The notes under the pieces were generated by a model, which was not told the DNA's origin, ran no database searches, and worked only from the letters and a program-made list of their open reading frames with translations. A stretch of DNA of 64,000 nucleotides, taken from the NCBI GenBank assembly GCA_902764825.1, contig CACWXL010000003.1, positions 248,001 through 312,000 on the forward strand. The letters run 5' to 3'. Source of the DNA: Oscillospiraceae bacterium (GTDB lineage Bacteria > Bacillota > Clostridia > Saccharofermentanales > Saccharofermentanaceae). Shown one piece after another: positions 27,015 through 34,965 of the stretch (position 1 is the first letter of the stretch; each line of letters begins with the position of its first letter). The position numbers were made by a program, and so were the translations under genes.

Positions 27015-28865
27015 ATGGCAGAAACAACTATCGAGAACTTAAGAAATATTGCGATCATCGCTCACGTTGACCACGGCAAGACAACGATCGTCGACTCCAT
27101 GCTCAAGCAGGCAGGCGTTTACCGTGAGAACGAGACGGTAGTAGAGCAGGTCATGGACTCTAACGACCTGGAGCGTGAGAGAGGCATTACGATCCTTGCC
27201 AAGAATACGGCCATTGATTACAAGGGCATCAGGATCAACGTAGTAGACACTCCCGGCCACGCTGACTTCGGCGGTGAGGTAGAGCGCGTACTTAAGATGG
27301 TTGACTCCGTTCTCCTCGTTGTAGACGCATTCGACGGACCTATGCCCCAGACAAGATTCGTTCTTCATAAGGCACTTGAGTTAGGTCTTAAGCCTATCGT
27401 CTGCATCAACAAGATCGACCGTCCTGATGCAAGACCTCTCGAAGTTGTAGACATGGTATTGGATCTCTTCATCGAGCTCGGCGCAGATGACGAACAGCTT
27501 GAATTCCCCGTTGTATATACATCCGGTAAGACATGTGTCGCTACACTGGATCTCAAAGAATATGAAGCAGGCAAGGAACTGGATTTCACACCTCTCCTTG
27601 ATACTGTTGTTAAGTACACACCCTGCCCTGTAGGCGATCCTGAGGGCCCCATGCAGCTTCTCGTATCCAACATCGATTCAGATCCTTATATCGGAAGGAT
27701 CGGCGTAGGAAGAGTCGAGAGAGGCACCATCAAGCAGGGTGAGAACGTCGCACTCGTAACATACGGCGAGGACGGCAAGCGTAACGCAAGAGTCGTTAAG
27801 CTCATGAGATTCCACAATCTCGGCCGTGAGGAAGTTGCTTCCGCATCCATAGGTGAGATCGTCTGCGTTGCAGGTATCGCTGACATCAACATCGGTGACA
27901 CTCTCTGTGATGCGCTCAATCCCGAGCCGCTCCCGTTCGTTAAGATCGACGAACCTACGATCGCAATGACATTCTCCGTCAACGACAGCCCTTTCGCAGG
28001 CCAGGAAGGCAAGTACGTAACATCACGTCACTTAAGAGACAGACTCTTCAAGGAGATCGAGACAAACGTTTCCATGAGAGTCGAAGAGACAGATACGACA
28101 GAAGCATTCATCGTAAAGGGAAGAGGAGAGCTCCATCTCTCAGTCCTCATCGAGACAATGCGCCGTGAAGGATATGAGTTCCAGGTAAGCAAGCCGAAGG
28201 TCATCATGAAGGAGATCGACGGTGTGCTCTCTGAACCTGTAGAGGAGCTCGTTATCGACGTTCCTGAGGAATTCGTCGGCCCTGTCATGGAGAAGATCGG
28301 AAAGCGTAAGGGAGAGCTCTTAAACATGCTTCCTCCTACCAAGGGATATACACGTCTTGAGTTCAAGATCCCGTCCAGAGGCCTTCTCGGATACCGTACC
28401 GAGTTTTTGACCGACACTAAGGGCAATGGTATAATGAACAGCATTATCTCGGGCTTTGAACCCTTCGCAGGTGAGATCGAGACCAGAAGTCAGGGCGTTC
28501 TCGTAGCATTCGAGACCGGCACGGCAGTAACCTACGGATTGTACAATGCTCAGGATAGAGGTGCACTCTTCATTGGAGCAGGCACACCGGTATACGAAGG
28601 CATGATCGTTGGCATCAACCCCAAGCCTGATGATATTACCGTTAATGTCTGCAAGAAGAAGCATGTAACCAACATGCGTTCTGCAGGTGCGGACGATGCA
28701 ATGCGTCTTACTCCGCCCCTTGTTTACTCCCTTGAACAGTGCTTGGAATTCGTCGAAGATGATGAGCTTTGCGAGGTAACTCCACAGAGCATCAGACTTC
28801 GCAAGAAGATCTTGAATAATGACTTGCGTGCCAAGACACTTGCAAAGGCAAAGAGGGACGTTTGA
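27015..28865 (+). CDS. typA: translational GTPase TypA/BipA
   Basis: TypA/BipA is a ribosome-associated translational GTPase involved in 50S assembly and stress adaptation. The start [17 protein letters not shown], the switch [18 protein letters not shown], and the C-terminal block [16 protein letters not shown]...[11 protein letters not shown] are diagnostic. The product is 616 residues. The ATG at 27015 (GGGAG upstream) aligns with family starts; an in-frame ATG at 26973 would add 14 atypical residues. Confidence 0.96.
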   Translation: MAETTIENLRNIAIIAHVDHGKTTIVDSMLKQAGVYRENETVVEQVMDSNDLERERGITILAKNTAIDYKGIRINVVDTPGHADFGGEVERVLKMVDSVLLVVDAFDGPMPQTRFVLHKALELGLKPIVCINKIDRPDARPLEVVDMVLDLFIELGADDEQLEFPVVYTSGKTCVATLDLKEYEAGKELDFTPLLDTVVKYTPCPVGDPEGPMQLLVSNIDSDPYIGRIGVGRVERGTIKQGENVALVTYGEDGKRNARVVKLMRFHNLGREEVASASIGEIVCVAGIADINIGDTLCDALNPEPLPFVKIDEPTIAMTFSVNDSPFAGQEGKYVTSRHLRDRLFKEIETNVSMRVEETDTTEAFIVKGRGELHLSVLIETMRREGYEFQVSKPKVIMKEIDGVLSEPVEELVIDVPEEFVGPVMEKIGKRKGELLNMLPPTKGYTRLEFKIPSRGLLGYRTEFLTDTKGNGIMNSIISGFEPFAGEIETRSQGVLVAFETGTAVTYGLYNAQDRGALFIGAGTPVYEGMIVGINPKPDDITVNVCKKKHVTNMRSAGADDAMRLTPPLVYSLEQCLEFVEDDELCEVTPQSIRLRKKILNNDLRAKTLAKAKRDV

Positions 28866-28898
28866 GAATAAAACTTACCAGGGGGTAGTCTTTTACTT

Positions 28899-30104
28899 AT
28901 GTTATCTAACAAAGTCAGAGTCGCTCTCAGAGTATTGATAGTAATCGTACTTTTATTCGGATTCGCAGTATCAGGCGTATACGTCGGATATAACTATGTC
29001 ATCTCCCAGGACAAGCGATTCAATAATCTAAAAGAAGATATCAAAGAGGGAAAATACGACATCAAGGCCGATACCGAAGGTGCCGTAACCATAGTCATCA
29101 AGAGCGGTGATTCCACGTCGGATATTGCCGACAAGCTCTATGATGCCGGTCTTATCACGAATAAGACCCTTTTCTCGATCATAAGCAAGCTCAACGGTTT
29201 TGACGGCGCATATGTAGCCGGCACACATTATCTTTTGAAGGGCTTTACTTATGACGAGCTCATGTATTTCCTTACACTTGCGCCTGATGCCGTCAAGGTA
29301 ACCATTCCCGAGGGCTCCACATATTACGAGATCAAGAAGATCCTTCACGATGCGGGTCTTAACTTTGACGATGCCGAGTTCGACAAGTGCATGAATTCGC
29401 CGAACCTTTTCGTTGACTACGAATTCGTATCACAGATCGAGATCAAGGAGGGAAGAGACTTTATCCTTGCAGGCTACCTCTATCCCGATACTTATTATTT
29501 CGACATCAATGCAAGCCCTGAGTCCATCATCAGAAGGTTCCTCAACAACATGCAGAACAATCTCCATGACGAGTATTACGTAAGAGCCAAGAAGCTCGGC
29601 ATGACGATGGATGAGGTCATCACACTTGCTTCCGTCATCCAGATGGAGACAGGCAAGGTCCATGACATGATGCTCGTTTCGGCTGTTTTCCACAACAGAT
29701 TGAATCATAAGGATGAATCAATGCATTTCCTCGGTTCATCTGCCACGATCAACTATCTCATCGAGATGCGCGGCGGCAAGGCTTCGATCCTTCATACTGA
29801 CGATGAGCTTGGCATAGACAGCCCCTACAATACATATACAAATCCCGGACTTCCGCCCGGACCTGTGTGCATGCCGGGAAGCTGGGCCATTGCTGCAGCT
29901 CTTTATCCTGAGCCTAACTGCAATTATCTTTATTTCTGCGCTACCGGTATCGACGGCGGCACGGCATTTGCTACGAATCTCAAGGATCACCAGAAGAATA
30001 TCGACAAGTATAAGGATAACTGGACCAAGGTCAACGAGCCTGAAGAAACGACAGAGACTACAGAGCCCACTGAGAGCTCCGGTCTGGTTGTGCTCGATAA
30101 CTAG
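28899..30104 (+). CDS. mltG: endolytic transglycosylase MltG
   Basis: MltG cleaves nascent peptidoglycan strands and sets glycan length. Residues 8-32 form a membrane anchor. A LysM-like segment and the YceG catalytic domain follow (about 140-365), with the family blocks YLYPDTYYF, SSATINYL, SPYNTYTNPGLPPGPVCMPG and YLYFCATGIDGGTAFATNL. The catalytic helix reads LASVIQMETG where most homologues have ASIxEKE; the second glutamate is kept and the first is Gln. The C-terminus has a short Thr/Glu tail. GGGGGT lies 13 nt before the ATG, a rather long spacing. Confidence 0.92.
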   Translation: MLSNKVRVALRVLIVIVLLFGFAVSGVYVGYNYVISQDKRFNNLKEDIKEGKYDIKADTEGAVTIVIKSGDSTSDIADKLYDAGLITNKTLFSIISKLNGFDGAYVAGTHYLLKGFTYDELMYFLTLAPDAVKVTIPEGSTYYEIKKILHDAGLNFDDAEFDKCMNSPNLFVDYEFVSQIEIKEGRDFILAGYLYPDTYYFDINASPESIIRRFLNNMQNNLHDEYYVRAKKLGMTMDEVITLASVIQMETGKVHDMMLVSAVFHNRLNHKDESMHFLGSSATINYLIEMRGGKASILHTDDELGIDSPYNTYTNPGLPPGPVCMPGSWAIAAALYPEPNCNYLYFCATGIDGGTAFATNLKDHQKNIDKYKDNWTKVNEPEETTETTEPTESSGLVVLDN

Positions 30105-30125
30105 CGTTCTTTCAGGGTGTCCGAG

Positions 30126-31415
30126 ATGGGTTACGACCGTTCGCGTTTTGAGATATTAAGCCCTGCCGGCAATCCGGACAAGCTCCGTGCCGCAGTAGCT
30201 TACGGTGCCGATGCCGTATACCTCTCAGGCCAGAGTTACGGTCTTCGCGCTTTTTCCGATAATTTCAACGAAGAAGAGATGAAGGCAGGAATTGCCTATG
30301 CTCATGAGCATGGCGTCAAGTGCTATGTGACTTTGAATGTAATGCCCACCGAAGAGGACCTGGGCGGTCTTGAGCATGCCATTAAGTTTGTAGGTCTGGA
30401 GAGCGGTGCTGATGCTGTCCTGATCTCCGATCCCGGTGTCTTTACCATGGCGCGCACACTTTGCCCTGATCTCGAGATCCATATCTCAACACAGGCAAGT
30501 GTCACTAACAGCGCTGCATGCAATTTCTGGGCCTCCCAGGGCGCGAAAAGAATAGTCCTCGCACGCGAAGTCTCTTTGGAGCAGATAAAGAAGATCCGCA
30601 AAGCAATTCCGTCCGACGTCGAACTCGAATGCTTCGTCCACGGAGCAATGTGCGTCTCATATTCCGGAAGATGCCTCTTATCAAACTACTTCACCGGACG
30701 CCGCTCAAATGGCGGCGCGTGCGCACAGCCATGCAGATGGGGCTATTACGTCGTTGAGGAAAAGCGCCCCGACATCCCGCTCCCTGTTGAGGAAGACAGG
30801 CGCGGCACTTATATCTTCGGCAGCCGCGATATCTGCATGATCGACCACATCCCTGAGCTCCTGGATGCCGGTATCAATTCATTCAAGATCGAAGGAAGGA
30901 TCAAAGGCGCATACTATGCCGCAGCCGTTACCAAGGTCTACAGGGAAGCAGTGGATCTTTGCTGCAAGGATCCTGATAACTATAAGGTCGACCCGCGCTG
31001 GAAGGTGATCCTCGATAAGGTCGTCCACAGGGATTATGACACGGGTTTCTTTTTCGACAGCCCCGCAGACGATGCAAAGATCGATCCTGACAAGTCCTAT
31101 AACAAGCCCGCCTTCGTTGTCGGTGTGACAGAGTCTTCGGATGCTGATTCCGGGCTTATCAAGGTTACCCAGAAGAACAAGCTCTATAAGGGCGATACGC
31201 TTAATGTGCTCATGCCTGAGGGTTATGTGGCTCCTATCGTTGCAGCTGAGCTTTACGACGGTAAGATGAATCCCGTCGATTCCTGCCCTCACCCTGAGAT
31301 GACTTTCTATATGAAGGCCGTATCTTCTGAGGACGGTGGTGCTGTTGATCTGCCGCCTATGACATTCCTGTCCCGTGACGGCGACAAGGACTTCGGTATT
31401 CCGGCTCCGAATTAA
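30126..31415 (+). CDS. U32 family peptidase / tRNA-hydroxylation-type protein
   Basis: A member of peptidase family U32. Several characterised members (TrhP, RlhA) act in RNA hydroxylation rather than proteolysis. The start reads FEILSPAGNPDKLRAAVAYGADAVYLSG. The signature region ELECFVHGAMCVSYSGRCLLSNYFTGRRSNGGACAQPCRW has the conserved cysteines (about residues 175-215). The 429-residue length fits the TrhP/YhbU class. The ATG at 30126 has AGGGTG 7 nt upstream. It follows mltG by 21 nt, so the two are probably cotranscribed. Confidence 0.9.
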   Translation: MGYDRSRFEILSPAGNPDKLRAAVAYGADAVYLSGQSYGLRAFSDNFNEEEMKAGIAYAHEHGVKCYVTLNVMPTEEDLGGLEHAIKFVGLESGADAVLISDPGVFTMARTLCPDLEIHISTQASVTNSAACNFWASQGAKRIVLAREVSLEQIKKIRKAIPSDVELECFVHGAMCVSYSGRCLLSNYFTGRRSNGGACAQPCRWGYYVVEEKRPDIPLPVEEDRRGTYIFGSRDICMIDHIPELLDAGINSFKIEGRIKGAYYAAAVTKVYREAVDLCCKDPDNYKVDPRWKVILDKVVHRDYDTGFFFDSPADDAKIDPDKSYNKPAFVVGVTESSDADSGLIKVTQKNKLYKGDTLNVLMPEGYVAPIVAAELYDGKMNPVDSCPHPEMTFYMKAVSSEDGGAVDLPPMTFLSRDGDKDFGIPAPN

Positions 31416-31446
31416 ATATTGTTCTGAATAGATACTGACTGCTATG

Positions 31447-31574
31447 GCTGTTTTTAGCCCAAATGAACGGCAAAACCAGCGGCATCGCCGTTCATTCTGC
31501 CGTTCAAAATGCCGTTTTTAGCCCAAATGAACGGCAAAACCAACGGCATCGCCGTTCATTCTGCCGTTCAAAAT
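31447..31574 (-). repeat. two tandem 64-bp structured repeats
   Basis: Units 31447-31510 and 31511-31574 differ at two positions. Each contains AATGAACGGC and GCCGTTCATT as perfect inverted arms plus a second GCCGTTC. On the minus strand they share the frame TAAAAACGG, 34 nt, GGTTTTGCC with the three repeats at 48716-48907. The repeat region fills the gap after the U32 gene; no open frame or promoter explains it. Confidence 0.85.
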
Positions 31575-31766
31575 GCCTGAAATAAGCTGCATTCAGACTT
31601 TTCCCCGCTGCGAAAAAGGCGGTCTCATACAGTCCTTGGGTGTTGTGTCTGTTTGTGTCCAAATGTCAGAAAACGTTAACTTTTCTGTAACATATTCTGA
31701 CCACGATTGTGTTATAGTGAAGCCATCAAGGAAATGGAACGAATTAGTTCTAAGGAGGTGAGACCA

Positions 31767-31832
31767 ATGGGAAGTGAAACACAAACAAGCAGACGGTTGG
31801 TCTTGCTTGATTCAGTAGTTTCCTCCAAGTAA
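31767..31832 (+). CDS. 21-residue small ORF with a strong, hairpin-occluded ribosome binding site
   Basis: A consensus AAGGAGGTGA precedes an ATG that encodes MGSETQTSRRLVLLDSVVSSK, with no relative known to me. A TATAGT -10-like hexamer (31713-31718) lies upstream and a strong terminator downstream, so this is an isolated transcription unit of about 230 nt. The segment 31758-31767, from the end of the ribosome binding site to the A of ATG, can pair over 10 bp (two wobbles) with 31797-31806 inside the ORF. CCTCC at 31821-31825 could also pair with the GGAGG. The product could be a real microprotein, or the transcript could be a regulatory RNA with a short decoy frame. Confidence 0.4.
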   Translation: MGSETQTSRRLVLLDSVVSSK

Positions 31833-31927
31833 GTCTTTACTTAATATTGAGTTATTCTCAAAAGATGAATCAAGAGATCAATCGGAACTTGGAATTACAG
31901 CTGAATATTTTTTGTAACAGTTAACCC

Positions 31928-31956
31928 ACTCCCGCACCAAGCTGCGGGAGTTTTTC
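31928..31956 (+). terminator. Rho-independent terminator of the mini-gene
   Basis: ACTCCCGCA (31928-31936) pairs with TGCGGGAGT (31943-31951), followed by TTTT. Confidence 0.9.
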
Positions 31957-31986
31957 GTTGCCCGGGAAAAGGGCGGAATAGCTCGC

Positions 31987-32031
31987 TTGACAATTCCAGA
32001 CTATCGCAGTAGTATGGACTATAGGAATAGT
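31987..32031 (+). promoter_or_regulatory. blaI-like promoter with twin BlaI/MecI operators
   Basis: TTGACA (31987-31992), 17 bp and TAGTAT (32010-32015) form the promoter. Two dyads of the form ACTA-N6-TAGT occupy 32000-32013 (spacer and -10) and 32018-32031 (transcription start), 18 bp apart. The same 4-6-4 pattern is the core of the staphylococcal bla/mec operators, so autorepression by the downstream regulator is expected. Confidence 0.75.
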
Positions 32032-32045
32032 CTGGAGAAATTAAC

Positions 32046-32402
32046 ATGAGTGAGAAACTGTTTGACAGCGAGATAAAGGTCATGGAGATCATTTGGGAGA
32101 AGGGGCCGCTTTCTGCCAAAGAGATCAGCCTGATCGCAGCAGACTCCATCGGATGGAATAAGAACACGACCTATACGGTCATTAAGAAACTCGAAGCCAA
32201 GGGCTTTATCAGACGTGATGAGCCGGGCTTCATCTGCACGCCGCTCGTAAGCCGTGAACAGATGCAGAAGCAGGAGACGGAATCTCTTATAAACAAGTTT
32301 TTCGGGGGCTCCAAAAAGGCTTTGTTCTCTGCGCTGATCGATAAGGAGGATCTCACGGACGAGCAGGCGGAAGAACTTCAGAGACTTATAGATAAGTGGT
32401 GA
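32046..32402 (+). CDS. BlaI/MecI/CopY-family repressor
   Basis: A 118-residue winged-helix repressor of the BlaI/MecI/CopY family. It starts LFDSEIKVMEIIWEKGPLSAKEIS and has the recognition-helix region NKNTTYTVIKKLEAKGFIRRDE (about 38-59), then a dimerising C-terminal helix bundle. In the classic system the repressor is inactivated when the membrane M56 protein encoded next door senses a signal. Two matching operators overlap its promoter. The M56 gene starts 6 nt downstream. No beta-lactamase or PBP2a gene lies nearby, so the controlled genes may be the operon itself. Confidence 0.92.
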   Translation: MSEKLFDSEIKVMEIIWEKGPLSAKEISLIAADSIGWNKNTTYTVIKKLEAKGFIRRDEPGFICTPLVSREQMQKQETESLINKFFGGSKKALFSALIDKEDLTDEQAEELQRLIDKW

Positions 32403-32408
32403 GATAAG

Positions 32409-33323
32409 ATGCTGGGTGAGATTTGCTACTGGATCTTTAATATGAGCATAACAGCCTCTCTTATGGGGCTGATAATACTGCTCATAAGAAGGATAAAGTT
32501 CATTCCTCACAGAGTGACTGTCTTATTGTGGCTGATCCCGTTCATCAGAATGACTGTTCCATTCGGGATCAACAGTCCGTACAGCCTTATGTCACTGATA
32601 TCAAAGTTTACGACCAGGACCGTTACGGTCTTTCAGCCGGCGGATGATATAGCGTTCTCGTATACCAATTCCATTATGGCTGCAAAAAGCTATGACCCGA
32701 TTACGTATAAGGTCAATATCCTGGAAAAGGTCTTTGATATCGCAGGGATCGTATGGGCCGTTATTGCCCTTGCGATACTTATCACTCTTACGGTCCTTTA
32801 TGTCACCACCATAAGGGAGATAAGGGATGCGAAGATCCTTAAAGATAATGTCTGTCTGTCGGAGAAGGTCACAAGTCCGGCAACATACGGTATCTTAAGG
32901 CCTAAGATCGTGCTGCCCGTATCTTATGCGGATAAGGATCTGAGATTTATCATCAGGCACGAGAAAACGCATATCAGAAGGCTCGATAATCTGTGGAGGA
33001 TACTGGGATTTGCAGCTGCCGCGGTCCACTGGTTCAATCCTCTTTCATGGGTGTTCCTTAGGATATTCCTTTCAGATCTTGAGCTCGCATGCGACGAGAT
33101 GGCAGTCTCAGGATACGATACCGGAGAACGTAAAGACTATGCAAGAACGCTCCTTTCGTGCACGGGGAGCAGGAGTCTTCTGGTCTCTGCATTCGGCGGT
33201 GCAAAGATAAGGACAAGGATCGAGAATGTGTTGTCTTATAAGCGTATGACGGTCTTCTCGGCCATAGGTTTTTCGATACTTGTAATCATTATTATTTTCA
33301 CATTACTGACTAACGCAGGTTAG
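32409..33323 (+). CDS. M56-family (BlaR1/MecR1-like) membrane metallopeptidase without a sensor domain
   Basis: A 304-residue membrane zinc peptidase of family M56. There are helices near 8-28, 35-55, 115-140, 205-225 and at the C-terminus (about 280-302). The zinc motif RHEKTHIRR (HExxH) lies near residue 180, with a downstream ELACDEMAV glutamate as a likely third ligand. BlaR1 and MecR1 carry a penicillin-binding sensor domain of ~250 residues after the last helix. Here the protein ends three residues beyond that helix, so the input must come from another protein. It is followed within 13 nt by a lipoprotein gene that could fill that role. Confidence 0.88.
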   Translation: MLGEICYWIFNMSITASLMGLIILLIRRIKFIPHRVTVLLWLIPFIRMTVPFGINSPYSLMSLISKFTTRTVTVFQPADDIAFSYTNSIMAAKSYDPITYKVNILEKVFDIAGIVWAVIALAILITLTVLYVTTIREIRDAKILKDNVCLSEKVTSPATYGILRPKIVLPVSYADKDLRFIIRHEKTHIRRLDNLWRILGFAAAAVHWFNPLSWVFLRIFLSDLELACDEMAVSGYDTGERKDYARTLLSCTGSRSLLVSAFGGAKIRTRIENVLSYKRMTVFSAIGFSILVIIIIFTLLTNAG

Positions 33324-33336
33324 AAAGGGGATCAAT

Positions 33337-33948
33337 ATGAGAAGGTTTATAGGTGTCATTCTGGTGATGACATTAGTCTTGTTATGCGCTTCATGTAACA
33401 GAGAAAGGAAAAAGGAAGTTAACGATATAACACTCTTTGATACTGTCTGTACGGCTGATGAGGCTTTGGAAAAAGCGAAGGCGTCAGATACGGTGGTGCT
33501 TGAATTTAAAGGCTGCACATCAGGAAGTGAGATCTGGAACGGATTTTATGAGAGAGCCGATAAAGGGTTGCCGGCGTCAGTTCTCTGTGCGCGCTACTAC
33601 ACTCTCGATAAAGAACATGTAAGCGAAGAGCTTTATGAGGAAGATAAGGATAAATTTCCGAAGCTCTATTTCTGCCTGATCGAATATGACGGCGATGAAT
33701 TCAATGTAAAGATCAGGAAGAGCGATGAAAGTACTGTGGAATCACAGGAGACGTACAAGTGCCTGATCCGCATGACGGGCAGCGCTCCGGAGACTGCCCT
33801 TTTCGATTCTTATGTAAGATACGTCCTTTGTGACGAACCGGCTCTTACATGGAATGACATAGAGAAGAGCATGATAAGTTCCGTATCACCCGGATTTATT
33901 AAGCATTGTCCCGTATATGAGGAATACAAAGGCTGGAAGGGAGCCTGA
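33337..33948 (+). CDS. lipoprotein of unknown function in the blaI-M56 operon
   Basis: A 203-residue lipoprotein with signal sequence and lipobox LLCASC at about residues 15-20. No known domain is recognised. The mature part is acidic, with several cysteines besides the lipidated one. AGAAAGGGG precedes the ATG. It lies 13 nt after the M56 peptidase gene and 1 nt before the following membrane protein gene. Its place in an operon with a sensorless M56 protein suggests it could be the extracytoplasmic sensor, but that is inference from position only. Confidence 0.65.
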   Translation: MRRFIGVILVMTLVLLCASCNRERKKEVNDITLFDTVCTADEALEKAKASDTVVLEFKGCTSGSEIWNGFYERADKGLPASVLCARYYTLDKEHVSEELYEEDKDKFPKLYFCLIEYDGDEFNVKIRKSDESTVESQETYKCLIRMTGSAPETALFDSYVRYVLCDEPALTWNDIEKSMISSVSPGFIKHCPVYEEYKGWKGA

Positions 33949-33949
33949 C

Positions 33950-34909
33950 ATGAATAACAAAACATATCTTAAGTATTATCTGCTTTCTTTGGCAGGTCTG
34001 GCTATAGCATGCGCTTATCCCGTCTATATGTGCATAAAGGTTATCCTGATGATGGTCGTATCAGGCGCGGTGCCTTATAAGGAATATCCGAAATACATCA
34101 TTCCATACACACCGATCGCGGTATCTCTGATAGCCGGCGTGCTGATAATGCCGCTCATACAGAAGTTGTTCAGAAGGATCGACATCATTGCGGGATCGGC
34201 TGCTTCACTTGCGGTATTCTTTGTGACTGAGACCTTCATGGAAACGAAGATACTCGTTATGGCAGAGCGGACCGTGGTGCTCGGAAGCTGGCAGATGTCT
34301 TTATGCTATGTGCCGCCGGAACAGTTCGAGAGCAGGCCCTGGAAGGCCGTAGACGTGCTCCTGGGAGGCTACAGCCCCTTGTTTAAGGTCCATTTCTATC
34401 TGATCTCGGTCGTCATCATAATAGCGCTCTTAAACAGCTTTTACGGCTTTGCCCGAATGATAAGGACCGGTGATTACAAAAAGAAAAGGGCACTGGCGGT
34501 TCAGACCGTAACCGGAGTGATGTTCCTCGGAATGTGCATCTGGGCCTGTTTTACCGCGTTCTACCGCACCGGAGATCTTGTTGTAAAGCCCGTATCAGCG
34601 GTTCTGATGGGGACGTTTTTCGCGCTCCTGGGAGTAACTGCCGGAATATTCGCTGCTTCTCTTATGATCGCGAAAAGAAGACTCCTTTCCACTGTCATCC
34701 CTGTTGTTACTTCCGTTCTCGTAACGGTACTGATGTATATAGGCGAGATGTTCCTTTTGAACGGGCATCTCTACAGATTCGGCAGGGGGCTTCTCTTCAG
34801 GGGAATACCGGGAATGGTCCTTGCGCCCGCCGATATCCTGATCATCGCTGCGGCAGGCGTGATAACTGCAGTAATCTGTGTCTTCATAAATAAAAAGTCA
34901 AATAATTAA
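33950..34909 (+). CDS. polytopic membrane protein of unknown function
   Basis: A 319-residue protein with about eight membrane helices: near 12-35, 58-78, 85-105, 155-180, 200-220, 230-255, 262-285 and 298-316. No family is recognised. The ATG at 33950 starts 1 nt after the lipoprotein stop, and GGGAGCC lies just upstream. It is the fourth gene of the blaI-like operon. No transport signature motif is visible, so its role in sensing or in an envelope-stress response is unproven. Confidence 0.6.
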   Translation: MNNKTYLKYYLLSLAGLAIACAYPVYMCIKVILMMVVSGAVPYKEYPKYIIPYTPIAVSLIAGVLIMPLIQKLFRRIDIIAGSAASLAVFFVTETFMETKILVMAERTVVLGSWQMSLCYVPPEQFESRPWKAVDVLLGGYSPLFKVHFYLISVVIIIALLNSFYGFARMIRTGDYKKKRALAVQTVTGVMFLGMCIWACFTAFYRTGDLVVKPVSAVLMGTFFALLGVTAGIFAASLMIAKRRLLSTVIPVVTSVLVTVLMYIGEMFLLNGHLYRFGRGLLFRGIPGMVLAPADILIIAAAGVITAVICVFINKKSNN

Positions 34910-34950
34910 GAATTCTTAATTACTTTTAAAGTGATTTATGAAAACTATGT

Positions 34951-34959
34951 TGCTATAAT
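34951..34959 (+). promoter_or_regulatory. extended -10 predicting a leaderless mRNA
   Basis: TGC-TATAAT ends 6 nt before the ATG at 34966, leaving no room for a ribosome binding site. Confidence 0.6.
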
Positions 34960-34965
34960 AAGCGC

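Noticed and set aside
31447..31574. CRISPR array
   Set aside because: The units are directly abutting 64-bp repeats with no unique spacers, and no cas gene is present.
31821..31927. Programmed +1 frameshift extending the 21-residue ORF to about 48 residues
   Set aside because: The +1 frame after 31830 is open to an acidic tail, but the AAG-TAA stop context is not a known slippery site and the extension resembles no family.
32046..33323. Beta-lactam resistance locus
   Set aside because: The BlaI and M56 proteins are present but there is no beta-lactamase or PBP2a gene, and the M56 protein lacks a penicillin-binding domain.
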